The notes under the pieces: model-generated
Told to the model about the DNA's origin: nothing
The model's database searches: none
Seen by the model: only the letters and a program-made list of their open reading frames with translations
Position numbers and translations under genes: made by a program
Source of the DNA: Cycas panzhihuaensis
Taxonomy: Eukaryota; Cycadophyta
Assembly: GCA_023213395.1 (NCBI GenBank)
Contig: CM041465.1
Location: 19,468,001-19,532,000 of the forward strand
Direction of reading: 5' to 3'
DNA: 64,000 nt
Shown: piece after piece, positions 1 through 10,141 of the stretch
Layout: each line of letters starts with the position of its first letter
How positions within the stretch are numbered: the first letter of the stretch is position 1

Positions 1-2
1 AG

Positions 3-251
3 GAAGCACTCCGGGGAGAGAGGGATCGTATTTAGGCCCGATACGATCAGCTGGTAGCATAGATGGTATTGAGGTCGAGCTGGAGCAGGACGCATACCCA
101 CACGGCGGCGATGACCCCAAGACGGCCGAGAGACAAGGAGAGCGAGGCGGCAACATGGAGGCTCAAAGTGAGCCTCGGAGGCATGTGGTCCCTAGGAGAG
201 GGATCACAGAGACTAGGAGATGGTACCCCAGGAGCGGGGCAGCAGCAGTAG
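3..251 (+). pseudogene. C-terminal end of A's antisense (PMD-type) gene
   Basis: This frame on the + strand, antisense to element A, aligns residue by residue with the same region on the - strand of elements C and D. Shared segments include a DQLV followed by a basic stretch, then TPRRP, then GDMWS/GGMWS and EGS. The frame has stops near positions 36 and 60 and a terminal TAG at 249-251. An ATG at 63 opens the last 62 codons. In D the upstream part is rich in Glu, Arg and Leu and looks coiled-coil. No function can be read from this fragment alone; the assignment rests on element C, where the same frame direction carries a PMD-like domain. Confidence 0.5.
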
Positions 252-378
252 AGAGATGTATATATGGTTTTGACAGGGGAAAGCACGGGCCTCCAGGGGG
301 TCATATATAGGACTATATGATTATATCCCCCCTACAAGGACACCAGCTTCCCAGATGTATGCTGTGACATGATTTTTA

Positions 379-417
<39 letters not shown>

Positions 418-907
418 GGGGTAATTGGAACCCCATTTGGATATAAGATGTTACGTATAGGTTATGTGTGGATGACATGTATGTTTATTTTGTGTATTGT
501 AAATGTTATGCTGTGGATATTCAATGCACATGTTTCCTTCCATGTATGGCTATATGTCGAACAGGAGCACACACACACGTTGTGAGTGGAATGACAGAGA
601 GATGTGAAGTTAGAGGATAGAGCGGCATACACGTCTGCGGAAGAGCATGGCGGAATATGCGAAGGAAACGATAGACAGGAAAGATGAGCGACGATGCTCC
701 CAAGTATCCTCCTGATTGGGGAATGCCCAAGCAAGATGACAGAGGTTCCTGAGAGGATATGGGAATGCGGGTTCCACGGGAGGAACCAGAAAGACGAAGA
801 AGGATCCATCTTAAATTGCCATTCTGCCCGTGGTTGGGAAGAATGGGGACAACCTAAGATGGTAGTTTAGGCTCATTTCAGAGCAGGGCGAAGAGATCGC
901 TGAAAGA
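252..907 (-). other. A, non-coding region downstream of pol
   Basis: There is no convincing gene. Blocks at about 480-730 and 780-905 match the post-pol region of C (20750-21200) and D (57585-58050) when read on the - strand, for example the GAAATGAGCCTAAACTACCA block just after the pol stop. This shows that the stretch is the 3' untranslated part of element A. A TA microsatellite lies inside it. Confidence 0.7.
383..411. repeat. (TA)14 microsatellite
   Basis: Fourteen uninterrupted TA units are followed by TGTATATG. The tract sits in the non-coding 3' part of element A and is not present at the matching place in C or D, so it expanded after insertion or is specific to this copy. Confidence 0.95.
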
Positions 908-1053
908 TCACGCATAAAACTTCTTAAGGAATTTCCCATTAACAGCTTTCTCAAATTTAAGCCCTTCTAGGGTGGCTATCCTATAGGCACCATTATTGAG
1001 GGATTTGATAATAACGAAAGGACCAACCCATCAGGGTTTGAACTTGGTCAAAC
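908..1053 (-). pseudogene. A, integrase C-terminal (GPY/F-like) remnant
   Basis: Read on the - strand this gives TKFKP, a stop, then WVGPFVIIKSL, YRIATLEG and finally GKFLKKFYA with a TGA at 908-910. It matches the end of pol in C (ending 20749) and D (ending 57584), the GPY/F-type module that closes Tat-like integrases. In A it is joined directly to RT codons at 8170, across B, instead of following RNase H and integrase. It is therefore the 3' end of an internally deleted pol and cannot be functional. Confidence 0.85.
1049..1053. repeat. Target site duplication of B (left), CAAAC
   Basis: CAAAC immediately precedes the TG of B's 5' LTR and is repeated exactly at 8165-8169 after the CA of the 3' LTR. 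Five bases is the usual duplication size for LTR elements. Confidence 0.95.
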
Positions 1054-2242
1054 TGATCCGTTTCAGATCTTTAAAATGCTCTAAATACTTTATTTTTCAT
1101 GTAAATGGTCTTTATGTAGTAGGAAATTGCCTTAAAAAGGCTTAATAGTCTTCATTTAGTAGAAATATGCCTTTAAAAGGCTTAAAAATGTAAAAACATT
1201 ATATTTCTACAAGTACAAAAAGGTGTTATTATAAGCTCTGATTTTATTAAGGTGCAACTGCTACCAAGGTGCTATTAAGGTGCTATAATTGCTACCAAGG
1301 CGCTACCAAGGTGTTACGCAAGTGCTACGATTGCTACAGAGCTACTCTTCGCTACGAAGTCACAGAAGTTGCTACACAGTTACTACGGAGTCGCTACTAC
1401 TGCTACGAGTCAAGCATCGAATCACTACTACAAGCATCTGCAGAAGTTAAAAAACGGAAAATAATAAAAACGTGAATGGTTTTGGTGGCTCAAACGGTAA
1501 CCGTTTGGCACGAAATTTGAGGAGAAGGTGCACACACGTGTCCTCTACTCATTCAAAGAGGGAAAACTCCAAAATAAATGGATTTTCTTAAGATTTTCCA
1601 AACCGTTTTGAAAACCGTCAGAAAACGGAGAAAACGGAAAAACGGGAATAACTCTCTCAAATGGAAACGCTTTTAAGAGAAATTCGAGAGAGGAATCTGG
1701 GGGGATCAAGGCAGTGATTCTTGACACGAAAGAGAGGACACCGTAGCCCAAGACGCAGCACAGAGCAAGATTCAAGGAAAGTAGCAAGAAAGTAACTTTC
1801 CGGAAGGAGAACGACTCCAAGTGTGGAAAACTGCGTTGGAGAGAACACATCAATTTGCGTGGATAAAACCGCTGCGTGGATCCGAAGGAGCCTGAAAATC
1901 ATAGCCGCATTCAAAAGAGAAGACAAGAAGTGCAAGCGGTCCCAAGAGACGCTAGCCGCCTCTTCCTCACCCAAAACAGGTTTTTGGTATCGAAAACCAA
2001 AACGGCTTTAGACTTCGAGACGGAGGTTCCAAAGAATGAGCAAAGGCTCAAGAAGTGCCCAGCTCTCATTCTCTCTCTCCCAAAACGTCAGAGGCCCATT
2101 GCATGCTCAACAGAGCACAAACAAAGGGTTTTTTGTAAGAAAATTTCGAGAAATTTTAAATTCTATGTAATAATATGTATATTATTCTGGATTTTGTTTC
2201 AATTGGTTAAAGTTTTCACTTTCCCATTCAAGATTCAGATCA
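1054..2242 (+). repeat. B 5' LTR
   Basis: It begins TGATCCG and ends CAGATCA, 1189 bp, and matches 6964-8164 over its full length. Differences include many small indels, so the insertion is not recent. It contains a GCTAC-rich array at 1256-1440. Long frames on the - strand across the LTR are present in both copies but have no recognisable product. Confidence 0.93.
1256..1440. repeat. Degenerate GCTAC-rich array in B's 5' LTR
   Basis: The core GCTAC recurs about fifteen times with spacers of roughly 4-12 bases (GCTACCAAG, GCTACGATT, GCTACAGA and similar). It is not a simple tandem repeat and spacing varies. The matching array in the 3' LTR is at about 7157-7345 with a slightly different number of units. 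Confidence 0.75.
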
Positions 2243-2249
2243 ATATTTT

Positions 2250-2261
2250 TGGTATCAGAGC
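2250..2261 (+). promoter_or_regulatory. B primer binding site, initiator Met tRNA
   Basis: TGGTATCAGAGC lies seven bases after the LTR end. This is the standard plant retrotransposon site complementary to the 3' end of initiator methionine tRNA, where minus-strand DNA synthesis starts. Confidence 0.93.
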
Positions 2262-2358
2262 TAGTTTCTTGAAACCCTTGGGATTTTAGGGATTTTAAAG
2301 AAAAAGAAAGAAAAGAAAAGAAGAAAAAAAACCTTTTTGTTTTCCTTGTAGAAGTTTT

Positions 2359-3540
2359 ATGAAAACTAGATACCAATATCTGTTAACGGGTGAACCTCTA
2401 ACTGAGCCTCTGGAGAGAGAAAGAAAGCAACGAAAGAAAATGGTTGATCCGGAGCAGAAGATGGAGGAAAGATTCGTGAAGATGGAGCAGAACCTCGACA
2501 GGCTGACCCAGCTGGTGGCGCAGCTAGTTGCAACTTCTTCTTCAATAGCCAAAGGCGTAAAGAAGGAAGAAGAAGAACCGATGAAAGAAGACATGAATGA
2601 AGAGTTGGTAGAAGACCAACAAGAAAATGATGATGAAGATGACAATCCGGCAGTATTCACACATCCATTCAAGGTAGAGGCAAAACTTGAATTGCCCATC
2701 TATGATGGAACGTTGGATGCCGAAAAATTAGATAATTGGCTAGACCAACTAGAAACTTATTTCTCTATTTATGGGTATAAAAACCAGCAGAAAATAATTT
2801 TTGCTAGGTTAAAATTATCTAAACATGCATTAGTTTGGTGGAATGCATACATTAAATCCCATAATATAAATGAAATCACTTGGCAATAGTTTAAAATCCT
2901 CATAAAGAAGCAATTCTATCCTATTAGATATGAAGAGCAACAGAGGATTAAGTGGCAATATTACCGACAGGAAAGAGGCCAAAATGTCTAAGATTATACA
3001 ACAGAATTTCAAAAATAAGCTGCTGTGTTGGGCATCTCTTTACTGGGTAAAGACATGATGCTGAAATATATTGGAGGACTGCACTAGCATATTCAGCAAG
3101 AACTTCAACTATTTGAAGTCAAATCGCTCAACGAAGCCAGTAAAAAGGTGATTGCCATAGAAAAGAGGAATAAGAAGGTTTATGCCGAAAGGAAAAGGTT
3201 TGCACCTCCAGAAGGTAGCAACAAACCTACCCGAGGAATGAAGTTTCCAAGTAAAGTTGGACAACGATCTATTAGAGGTTTTGGTAAGATGAAACAAGCC
3301 AATACCACCCAAATCAAAATCACTTGTACTCATTGCAAGCGAGCGGGTCACAGCATAGAAGATTGTTGGTTTCTACACCCAGAGAAAAGACCCAAGAACA
3401 AGGGGAAAGGTAAAGTTAAAACTGAAGGTAAAACTTTACTTAACTCTGTAAATGATGAAAATGTTGGCGGCATTGAAGAAACTAATGAGAAGTTGATGCT
3501 CATGGCTAATGCGAAGCCTGGAGACAACCCTCAGCAAGTT
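2359..3540 (+). pseudogene. B gag (capsid and nucleocapsid)
   Basis: Gag packages the element RNA. The frame opens at ATG 2359; a second in-frame ATG at 2440 begins the more gag-like part. A heptad-like segment (MEERFVKMEQNLDRL) and an acidic stretch precede the capsid core (YDGTLDAEKLDNWL, then HALVWWN). The nucleocapsid knuckle is CTHCKRAGHSIEDC near 3325-3366, a canonical CX2CX4HX4C. In-frame stops occur near 2887, 2990, 3016 and 3085, mostly where Gln or Trp is expected. The frame runs straight into protease. Confidence 0.85.
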
Positions 3541-3915
3541 GATCCAGAGATTAGAGAGGAGCTCTTCATGGTAAGAATCCAAGTGAAGCAAAGCATGGTT
3601 GATGCCATCTTTGATGGAGGAAGCCAAAAGAATTTAATCTCAGAAGTATTGGTAAAGAAACCGATTAAAATGCATGCACATCCAAAACCATATCCTCTTG
3701 GATGGTTGCAAAAAGATTCAGAGTTGCAGGTTACTCACCAATGTAAGTTTAAATTTGCAATTTCTGAAAAGTTCATTGATGAAGTTGAATATGAAGTAGT
3801 CCCTTTGGATGTTTGTCAAGTTGTCTTTGGCAGCCCATATCTCTATGATAGAGATGGAGTTCACCACGTATATCGAGAAAGATTCGACTCATCAAGGACG
3901 GGAGATCATATCTGA
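3541..3915 (+). pseudogene. B aspartic protease
   Basis: The retroviral-type protease matures the polyprotein. The active-site loop reads DAIFDGGSQKNLIS, with DGGS in place of the usual D[ST]G. The region then runs through a PYPLGWL segment and [16 protein letters not shown], the usual flap and C-terminal part in plant gypsy elements. It is in the same frame as gag and ends at TGA 3913-3915, after which pol continues in another frame. The copy is inactive because of the frameshift and upstream stops. Confidence 0.75.
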
Positions 3916-4007
3916 TCAATGCATCAAAACCACAGAAGAAGATTTCTCTCATCTCTTCCCAACAAGCGAAAAGATTAATTAATGCTTGTAGGAAGTTTGT
4001 ACTACTG

Positions 4008-4990
4008 ATGATAAAGCTAAAGGTGGAAGAATACAAGCAAGCAGAGTCCTCAATACAGGCACTGGATAGGAAGCAAGTGCAGCAGATTGAAGGCCTAAGG
4101 AATAGGTACAGTGACGTATTCCAAGAGCCGAAAGGGCTGCCCCCTAAAAGGGCAATTGAACATGAAATCCAAATTGTCGATTCACCTTTACCGAATCTTA
4201 GTCTCTACCGAAACTCAGTTTTGGAGAATGAAGAGATTAAGAGGCAGATTCAAGAACTCTTGGAACAAGGAGTAATCAAGACGAGTTGTTCCCCATGTGG
4301 ATCACCTATTGTTTTGGTGCCAAAGAAAGATGGAGGATGGAGAATGTGCATTGACTACCGAGCATTGAACAAGATCACCATAAAGAACAAACATCCCTTA
4401 CCGCGGATAGATGACTTGTTGGACCAGCTGCAGTCGGCAAGATATTTCAGCAAAATAGATCTGAAATCAGGTTACCATCAGGTTTGAATCTGAGAGGAGG
4501 ATACTTGGAAGACCGCCTTCAAATCAAAACAAGGATTGTTTGAATGGTTGGTGATGTTGTTTGGTCTATGCAATGCACCTGCCACCTTCATGAGATTGAT
4601 GAATGAGGTATTAAGACCCTTCATTGATAACTTTGTAATTGTTTATCTAGATGATATTCTGATTTTTAGCCAAACATGGGAGGAGCACCTCCAACATGTT
4701 GAGCAAGTGCTCAAAGTTCTCCAAGAATAGCAGTTGAAACTAAATCTAAAGAAGTGCGAGTTTGGAAAGCAATCTCTCGTCTTCTTAGGTTTCGTGGTTG
4801 GAGGAGGAGAATTGAAGATTGACCCAGCAAAGATCAAAGTCATTCTCAATTGGCCTACACCCAAGACAACCACAGAGGTAAGAAGTTTCATTGGTGCATG
4901 TCAGTATTTAAGGAAATTTATTTTCAGATTCTCTCAAATTGCAGCACCTCTTCATGCATTGACCAGAGGACATGCAAAGTTTCATTGGGA
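4008..4990 (+). pseudogene. B reverse transcriptase
   Basis: The RT has the linker [13 protein letters not shown], then [45 protein letters not shown] and the catalytic YLDD at 4644-4655. The thumb and connection follow (KCEFGKQSLVFLGFVV, then PKTTTEVRSFIGACQYLRKFI). Stops at about 4485 and 4728 interrupt an otherwise continuous frame of gypsy RT length. The catalytic aspartates are intact. Confidence 0.92.
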
Positions 4991-5029
4991 GAATGAACAA
5001 GAAAAAGCTTTCAAGCTTTTGAAGCAGAA

Positions 5030-5397
5030 GATCTGCGAGGCACCAGTGTTAGCTTTACCTTCACTGCAGAATCCATTTGAATTTGAGACTAACGCTTCAG
5101 GCTATGCCATGGGAGTAGTATTGAAGCAAAAAAGAAAACCGATAGCATACCATTCAGAGACATTCAATGGAGCTGTCATGAACTACCCAACTTACGATAA
5201 GGAGCTCTATGCATTGCACCAAGCAGTGAAGCATTGGAGACCCTATTTGTTAGGAAAAGAAGTGGTCATCCACACCGACCACAAGCCTTTACAATTTTTA
5301 CAGACTCAGTCCAAGTTGCAGCAGGCTAGGCACATGAAGTGGATGTCCTATTTGCGGCGCTTTCACATCGTGGTTAAATACAAGAAAGGAACGATTT
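5030..5397 (+). pseudogene. B RNase H
   Basis: This domain removes the RNA strand during reverse transcription. Visible motifs are FEFETNASGYAMGVVL, PIAYHSETF, YPTYDKELYALHQAVKHWRPYL and IHTDHKPLQFL. The first catalytic residue, normally Asp in TDAS, is Asn here (codon 5091-5093). The Glu of DKEL and the Asp of TDHKPL remain. The frame ends at 5397-5399 and integrase continues in a shifted frame. Confidence 0.9.
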
Positions 5398-5404
5398 AAT
5401 AAGA

Positions 5405-6700
5405 TTGCAGACTTGTCGTCTGCACCTCCTCAACAAAGAAGGTACTTCCAGTTTGTTGGTAGCTATGCAATTTCAACCTTTCTGCCATGATGAATATGTT
5501 GATTTGTATTTGAAAGATGAGGCATTCAAGCCTATCTTTGAGCAATACAAAGAAGGAAAAGTAGTTGCAGATTTCACCGAAGATGGACTTCTTTGCAAGC
5601 AAGACAAGCTTTGCATTCCAAAGCATGCAGACTGAATGAAGTGGATAAGAGAAGCTCACACTTCTCGAGTTGTAGGACACTTTGGAGTGGGAAAGACGTT
5701 GCTAAACTTGTAGCGATATATGTATTGGCCAAACATGCAGCAAGATGTGACTATAGCAGTACGAGGGTGTACATTATGTAGCACATCAAAGCCGACCAAT
5801 AGGAAGTTTGGATTGTATATTCCACTTCCTGTTCCATCACGACCGTGGGAAAGTATCTCCATGGATTTCTTGGGAGGACTACCACAAACCAAAAATGGTA
5901 TGGATTATTTGTTTGTTGTTGTTGATCGGTTCAGTAAAATGGTGTTGTTAATTCCCTGTAAGAAAACACATACAGGAGAAGACATAGCTAGATTATTTTT
6001 CCAAAGATGTTTGGAAGTATTTTGACTTCCCAACTCAATCATTTCGATCGAGACACAGTGATTTTTGAGTCATTTTGGTAAACACTTTGGGGAATGATGG
6101 ATCTGAGCTAAAGATGAGTACGACTTTTCATCCTTAAATGCAGACCAGACCGAAGTTGTCAACAGGACATTAGTACAAATTGTTACAAGGATACAATGCC
6201 AAGCATCCTAAGACTTGGGATGAAAGTCTCCCATACTTGCAATTTGCATTCAATGTAGCTATTCATAGCTCAACCTAGAAATCACCATTTGAGGTATGTT
6301 TGGGATTTCTGCCTGCAAGTCCTTTTGATTTAGAATTTTCTGCTCAACTTTCTGCAAGAAATGGAAAGGAGGAAGAAGGAGATGAAAAGGCATAAAGATT
6401 CTTGGAAAGAATCAGAAAAATCCATCAACAGGTTGAAGAGCAGCTTCAAAAGTCTCAACATAGATACAAGCAGCGGCATGATGCACACAGAACCAGCCAT
6501 TCCTTTAAGGAAGGAGATAGAGTTTGGTTGCACCTCAGTAAGAAAAGATTGCAAGGTGAAGGCAAAAAGTTAAAGCCTTTACGATATGGTCCTTTCACAA
6601 TCTTGAAGAAAATAGGGAAAATGCTTTCCACTTGAACTTCCGTAATTCATGAAGATGTATTCAGAGTGAATGTCGAGAATCAAGATGTTCGAGCCATCCA
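5405..6700 (+). pseudogene. B integrase
   Basis: Integrase inserts the cDNA into host DNA. The zinc-binding part is seen as REAHTSRVVGHFG with CTLC about 30 residues on. The catalytic core starts with SISMDFLGGLPQT and VVVDRFSKM near 5855-5945. Beyond about 6020 the frame breaks and the second Asp and the Glu region are badly decayed. The tail is readable at 6480-6630 (GDRVWLHLSKKR, GPFTILKKIG). No chromodomain was found between there and the PPT. Confidence 0.82.
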
Positions 6701-6948
6701 TGTTGGATGAAGATGAAGACGAGTTCCACTCTTACCAAAGCGAGACGAGTTGGGGATAGAGAAAGAGGAACCAATGCAAAATCATTCCATTCTTCAAAGG
6801 AAGGCATCGAGACTCGAAGAGGCATAATTGAGTCCTTCGATTGCGTAAAAGGACAACTACCTAGCAAAGCAAAATGGTACAATAAGGAGACAGGGAAAAT
6901 CAAATTCCCTCATCTACAACTATAAAGTTCATGAGGCCATGAACTACT

Positions 6949-6963
6949 AAAAAAGGGGAGTTC
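6949..6963 (+). promoter_or_regulatory. B polypurine tract
   Basis: AAAAAAGGGGAGTTC abuts the TG of the 3' LTR. A purine run at this position primes plus-strand DNA synthesis. Confidence 0.85.
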
Positions 6964-8164
6964 TGATCCGCTTTGATCTTTAAAATGCTCTAAATACTTT
7001 ATTTTTCATGTAAATGGTCTTTATGTAGTAGGAAATTGCCTTAAAAAGGCTTAATAGTCTTCATTTAGTAGAAATATGCCTTTACAAGGCTTAAAAATGT
7101 AAAAACATTATATTTCTACAAGTACAAAAAGGTGCTATAATCACCGAAATGCTTATTAAGGTGCTACAACTGCTACCAAGGTGCTATTAAGGTGCTATAA
7201 TTGCTACCAAGGCGCTACCAAGGTGTTACGCAAGTGCTACGGTTGCTACAGAGCTACTACGGTCGCAGAGTGCTACAAAGTCACAGCTAAAGTTACTACG
7301 GAGTCGCTACTACAAGCATCGAGTCAAGCATCGAAGCTACTGCTACTGCAGAAGTCAAAAAACGGAAAATAATAAAAACGGGAATGGTTTTGGTGGCTCA
7401 AATGGTAACCGTTTGGCACGAAATTTGAGGAGAAGGTGCACACACGTGTCCTCTACTTATTCAAAGAGGGAAAACTCCAAAATAAACGGATTTTCTCAAT
7501 ATTTTCTAAACCGTTTTGAAAACCGTTCGAAAACGGAGAAAACAGAAAAACGGGAATAACTCTCTCAAATGGAAACGCTTTTAAGCGAAATTCGAGAGAG
7601 GAATCTGGGGGGATCAAGGCAGTGATTCTTAACACGAAAGAGAGGACGCCGCAGCCCAAGACATAGCACAGAGCAAGATTCAAGGAAAGTAGCAAGAAAG
7701 TAACTTTCCGGAAGGAGAACGGCTCCAAGTGTGGAAAGCTGCGTTGGAGAGAACACATCGAAATTCGCAGCGGATAAAACCAGTTGCAGGGATCTGGAAG
7801 GAGCCCAGAAAATTGTAGCCGCAGTCCAGAAGAGAAGACAGTAAAGCGCAGCAGTCCCAGAAGAGACGCTAGCCAGTCTTCCTCACCCAAAAATGGGGTT
7901 TTTGGTACAGAAAACCAAAAACGGCTTCGCAGACTTCGAGACGGAGGTTCCAGCAAATGAGCAGCAGCTCAAGAAGCGCCCAGCTCTCATTCTCTCTCTC
8001 CCAAAATGCTGCAGCAGTCCATTGCATGCTCAACAGAGCACAAACAAAGGGGTTTTTGTAAGAAAATTTTAGAAATTTTAAATTATATGTAATAATATGT
8101 ATATTGTTCTGGATTTTGTTTCAATTGGTTAAAGTTTTTACTTTCCCATTCAAGATTCAGATCA
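6964..8164 (+). repeat. B 3' LTR
   Basis: It begins TGATCCG and ends CAGATCA, 1201 bp. It matches the 5' LTR with substitutions and many short indels; from about 7740 on, several differences leave extra GCAG or CAGCAG in this copy. It is followed by the right-hand CAAAC duplication at 8165-8169. Confidence 0.93.
7157..7345. repeat. Degenerate GCTAC-rich array in B's 3' LTR
   Basis: This is the counterpart of the array at 1256-1440, with the same GCTAC core and irregular spacing. Unit number and order differ slightly from the 5' LTR, as expected for a slippage-prone sequence. Confidence 0.75.
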
Positions 8165-8169
8165 CAAAC
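8165..8169. repeat. Target site duplication of B (right), CAAAC
   Basis: It is identical to 1049-1053. Removing B and one copy joins A's RT codons to A's integrase tail. Confidence 0.95.
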
Positions 8170-9061
8170 GGTCAATGGATGCAATATACCCAGCATCCAG
8201 GAGCTTCTCAACCTCTATTTTGACGGTGGCAAAGAGCTTTGGGTGAATGGGACGCTACTTTTGGCGCACAGGGTGGGCGCCAGGAATGGTGGTGAGGTTA
8301 TGAGTGACAATGGAGGGGTCGATACCCTTCATGTCAGCATAATCCCACGCGAACACGTCTCGAAACTCCTGGAATAGAAGGGAGTACTCCCTTATCTCAT
8401 TAGGGGAACATTCCAACCCGACCTTAATGACCTTGCCCGGGGCCAAGACTATGTCTTGGGTTGCCCCCATGCACATGGCATTGCCCTCCTCGAAGTGGAG
8501 AGGGGCAAGATCAACAGGAGGAGGAGGAATATGAGACGGGATCAGATCGGCAAGCGTGGATTTGATTGTGAGGATCTTCTGGTGACCTAGCCTGTGGTGA
8601 CCACAAGGCAAGTTAGGCGCAAAACCCGCTAGATGCTCAAGTAGGGCTTCGTCATCCTTGAAATAATCCACCCCATAGATGACCTTACTTTGAGTAGAGG
8701 AAGCACTAGAGGGAGTAAAAGCAACGGGACCATGATGGTCGTCAGGTTGCTCAACTTCCTCGTGGGAATCTGAAGGAAAGCCAACAAGATGCTCCTCGGA
8801 AGGAGCGAAAGGTAATTCTTCAAAGCCATTACCTGCGGGGGGTAATGAAGAAGAAGAACTGACGACGGGCGGGTCAACATGAGCGATGACGTGGGACACA
8901 CACGGATAGCTAGCCTTACTAATAAGAGAGATCCTAGATGGGGATCTAGAACAAGACGAGTGTGGCCTATTAGTGCAGAGGAAAGAGACGGGGTGGAGAC
9001 AATCCTCATCTTCGTCGAGTGACTCGTCATCACTAAACGAAGCAAGGTACCCGTAACTCCC
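8170..9061 (-). pseudogene. A, protease-RT linker and truncated N-terminus of RT
   Basis: From 9061 down the - strand gives an acidic Ser-rich linker, then the Tat-type RT start: LLFQEFRDVFAWDYADMKGIDPSIVTH in pieces, then GAHPVRQK, a stop, RPIHPKL and EVEKLLDAGYIASID. The same segment in C (17886-18260) and D (54780-55100) continues into the RT fingers and palm. Here it stops after about 40 RT residues and runs, across B, into the integrase tail at 1053. The RT catalytic site is therefore missing and this copy could move only with proteins supplied in trans. Confidence 0.88.
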
Positions 9062-9830
9062 AACGCCAATAGGGGCGAATCACATGAGACTAGAGGAAGA
9101 AGATGCGGGGTCTTCTTCGGATGGGTTATGTATACCAATAGAGCAAGCCGAGGCATGTGTGGAAGGACCTGGGTTTGTCAAACTGGTAGAATGAGTTTGT
9201 TTGGTAAATGGGCGTTCGCGGGGAATCACTCTCATTCGTCTGTCGTGGACGAATTTAAGTTGTCCCCAAAGAGTCGAGCACACGGCTCCCATTTGGTTGA
9301 GCCATGGACGACCTAGAAGGAGGTTTTAATCCACGCCAACTTCGAGGACTACAACATCGGCAAGAATGGTCTTGCCCTCAAGGGTGAGCAGAATTGCGAT
9401 AGGTCCCAAAGGGGTCTTCTCGCTACCGTCATAACCTTGACATCGCCAGGGAATAGGTTCTAAGGCAAAAATACAAAGCTCTTGCATGACACGTAAGGGC
9501 ATGGCATTGACAGAAGAACTGTTGTCGACGATAGTTCTTCGAAGGGTACAATTAGGGGTATCGATAGTGATAGTGAATGTGAAGTTCCACTGACGTTCCC
9601 TTTCACCGGCAGGAGGAAGATCCTTAGGATCAAATGAGATAACGGGTCCACAACTTTGGGTGATACCCAAAGCGTGGACAGGCGCATCACTCGATCCTAA
9701 AGCTTCCAGGAGGAGGGCTCGTTGCTCGGGATAACTCCTCAAAACGTCCATCAAGGACATCCCTGCGGCAACAGTATAGAGCTCGTCCACGATGGAGAAG
9801 GGATTACCCTTCACGGTAGGTTGGGTAAGT
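9062..9830 (-). pseudogene. A aspartic protease region
   Basis: Reading from 9830 down: GNPFSIVDELYT, MSLMDVLRSYPEQRALLLEAL, then the active-site loop TIVDNSSSVNAMPLRVMQEL near 9490-9540, GYDGSEKTPLG and finally NLLLGRPWLNQMGA. The DNSS loop is the divergent form of D[ST]G seen in this family; C has DNGSS. C and D show the same order. A stop interrupts at about 9326. The leading segment before the loop is typical of the gag-protease junction in Tat elements. Confidence 0.82.
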
Positions 9831-10141
9831 GCCCTTCAGAAATCGTAATGACCTAGGGGTACAGGAATAGCCTTGGGAAAGAGAGGTATTTCCAGAGGAA
9901 GGTTCTCCGGGAGAGGGTCGGAAGGAGTGGAAGAATAAGAAGCTCCCGCCGCTTCCTTGGCAGCTTGAGATCACGTAAGGGCGTAGGTAGGAGTTGCTTC
10001 AAGCAACTGGATCACCTTCTTCCCCTTGTTCCGGGGTTGCGAAGGTGATGGGGTGCGACGGCTAGGAGAACAAGAGGAGGAAGACGAGTTCTGGGCACCC
10101 TTCCCTTTGTCGCGGGAAGGACGGGGATCAGGCGATCTTCC

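Larger units (their letters stand above)
1054..8164 (+). mobile_element. Element B: full-length Ty3/gypsy retrotransposon, chromovirus-like
   Basis: B is bounded by TG...CA LTRs (1054-2242 and 6964-8164) and a perfect CAAAC duplication. The order is PBS, gag, protease, RT, RNase H, integrase, PPT, which is the Ty3/gypsy order. The integrase tail (VWLHLSKKRLQGEGKK, then GPFTILKKIG) resembles chromoviruses, but I see no chromodomain before the PPT. There are frameshifts between 3915 and 4008, near 5400 and near 6100-6400, plus several stops, so the copy is dead. It interrupts element A at the scar of A's internal deletion and is therefore younger than that deletion. Confidence 0.93.

Noticed and set aside
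1256-1440. Possible CRISPR-like or satellite array
   Set aside because: Units are five-base cores with irregular spacers inside an LTR of a plant element; no repeat-spacer structure.
7453-7956. 167-codon frame on the - strand in B's 3' LTR (and a shorter one at 1545-1853)
   Set aside because: It lies wholly in the LTR and is in both copies only because LTRs are copies; reading frame is broken differently in the 5' LTR and no family is recognisable.
6964-8164. Host gene or chromodomain after B's integrase
   Set aside because: The stretch is the LTR; no chromodomain residues found between the integrase tail and the PPT.
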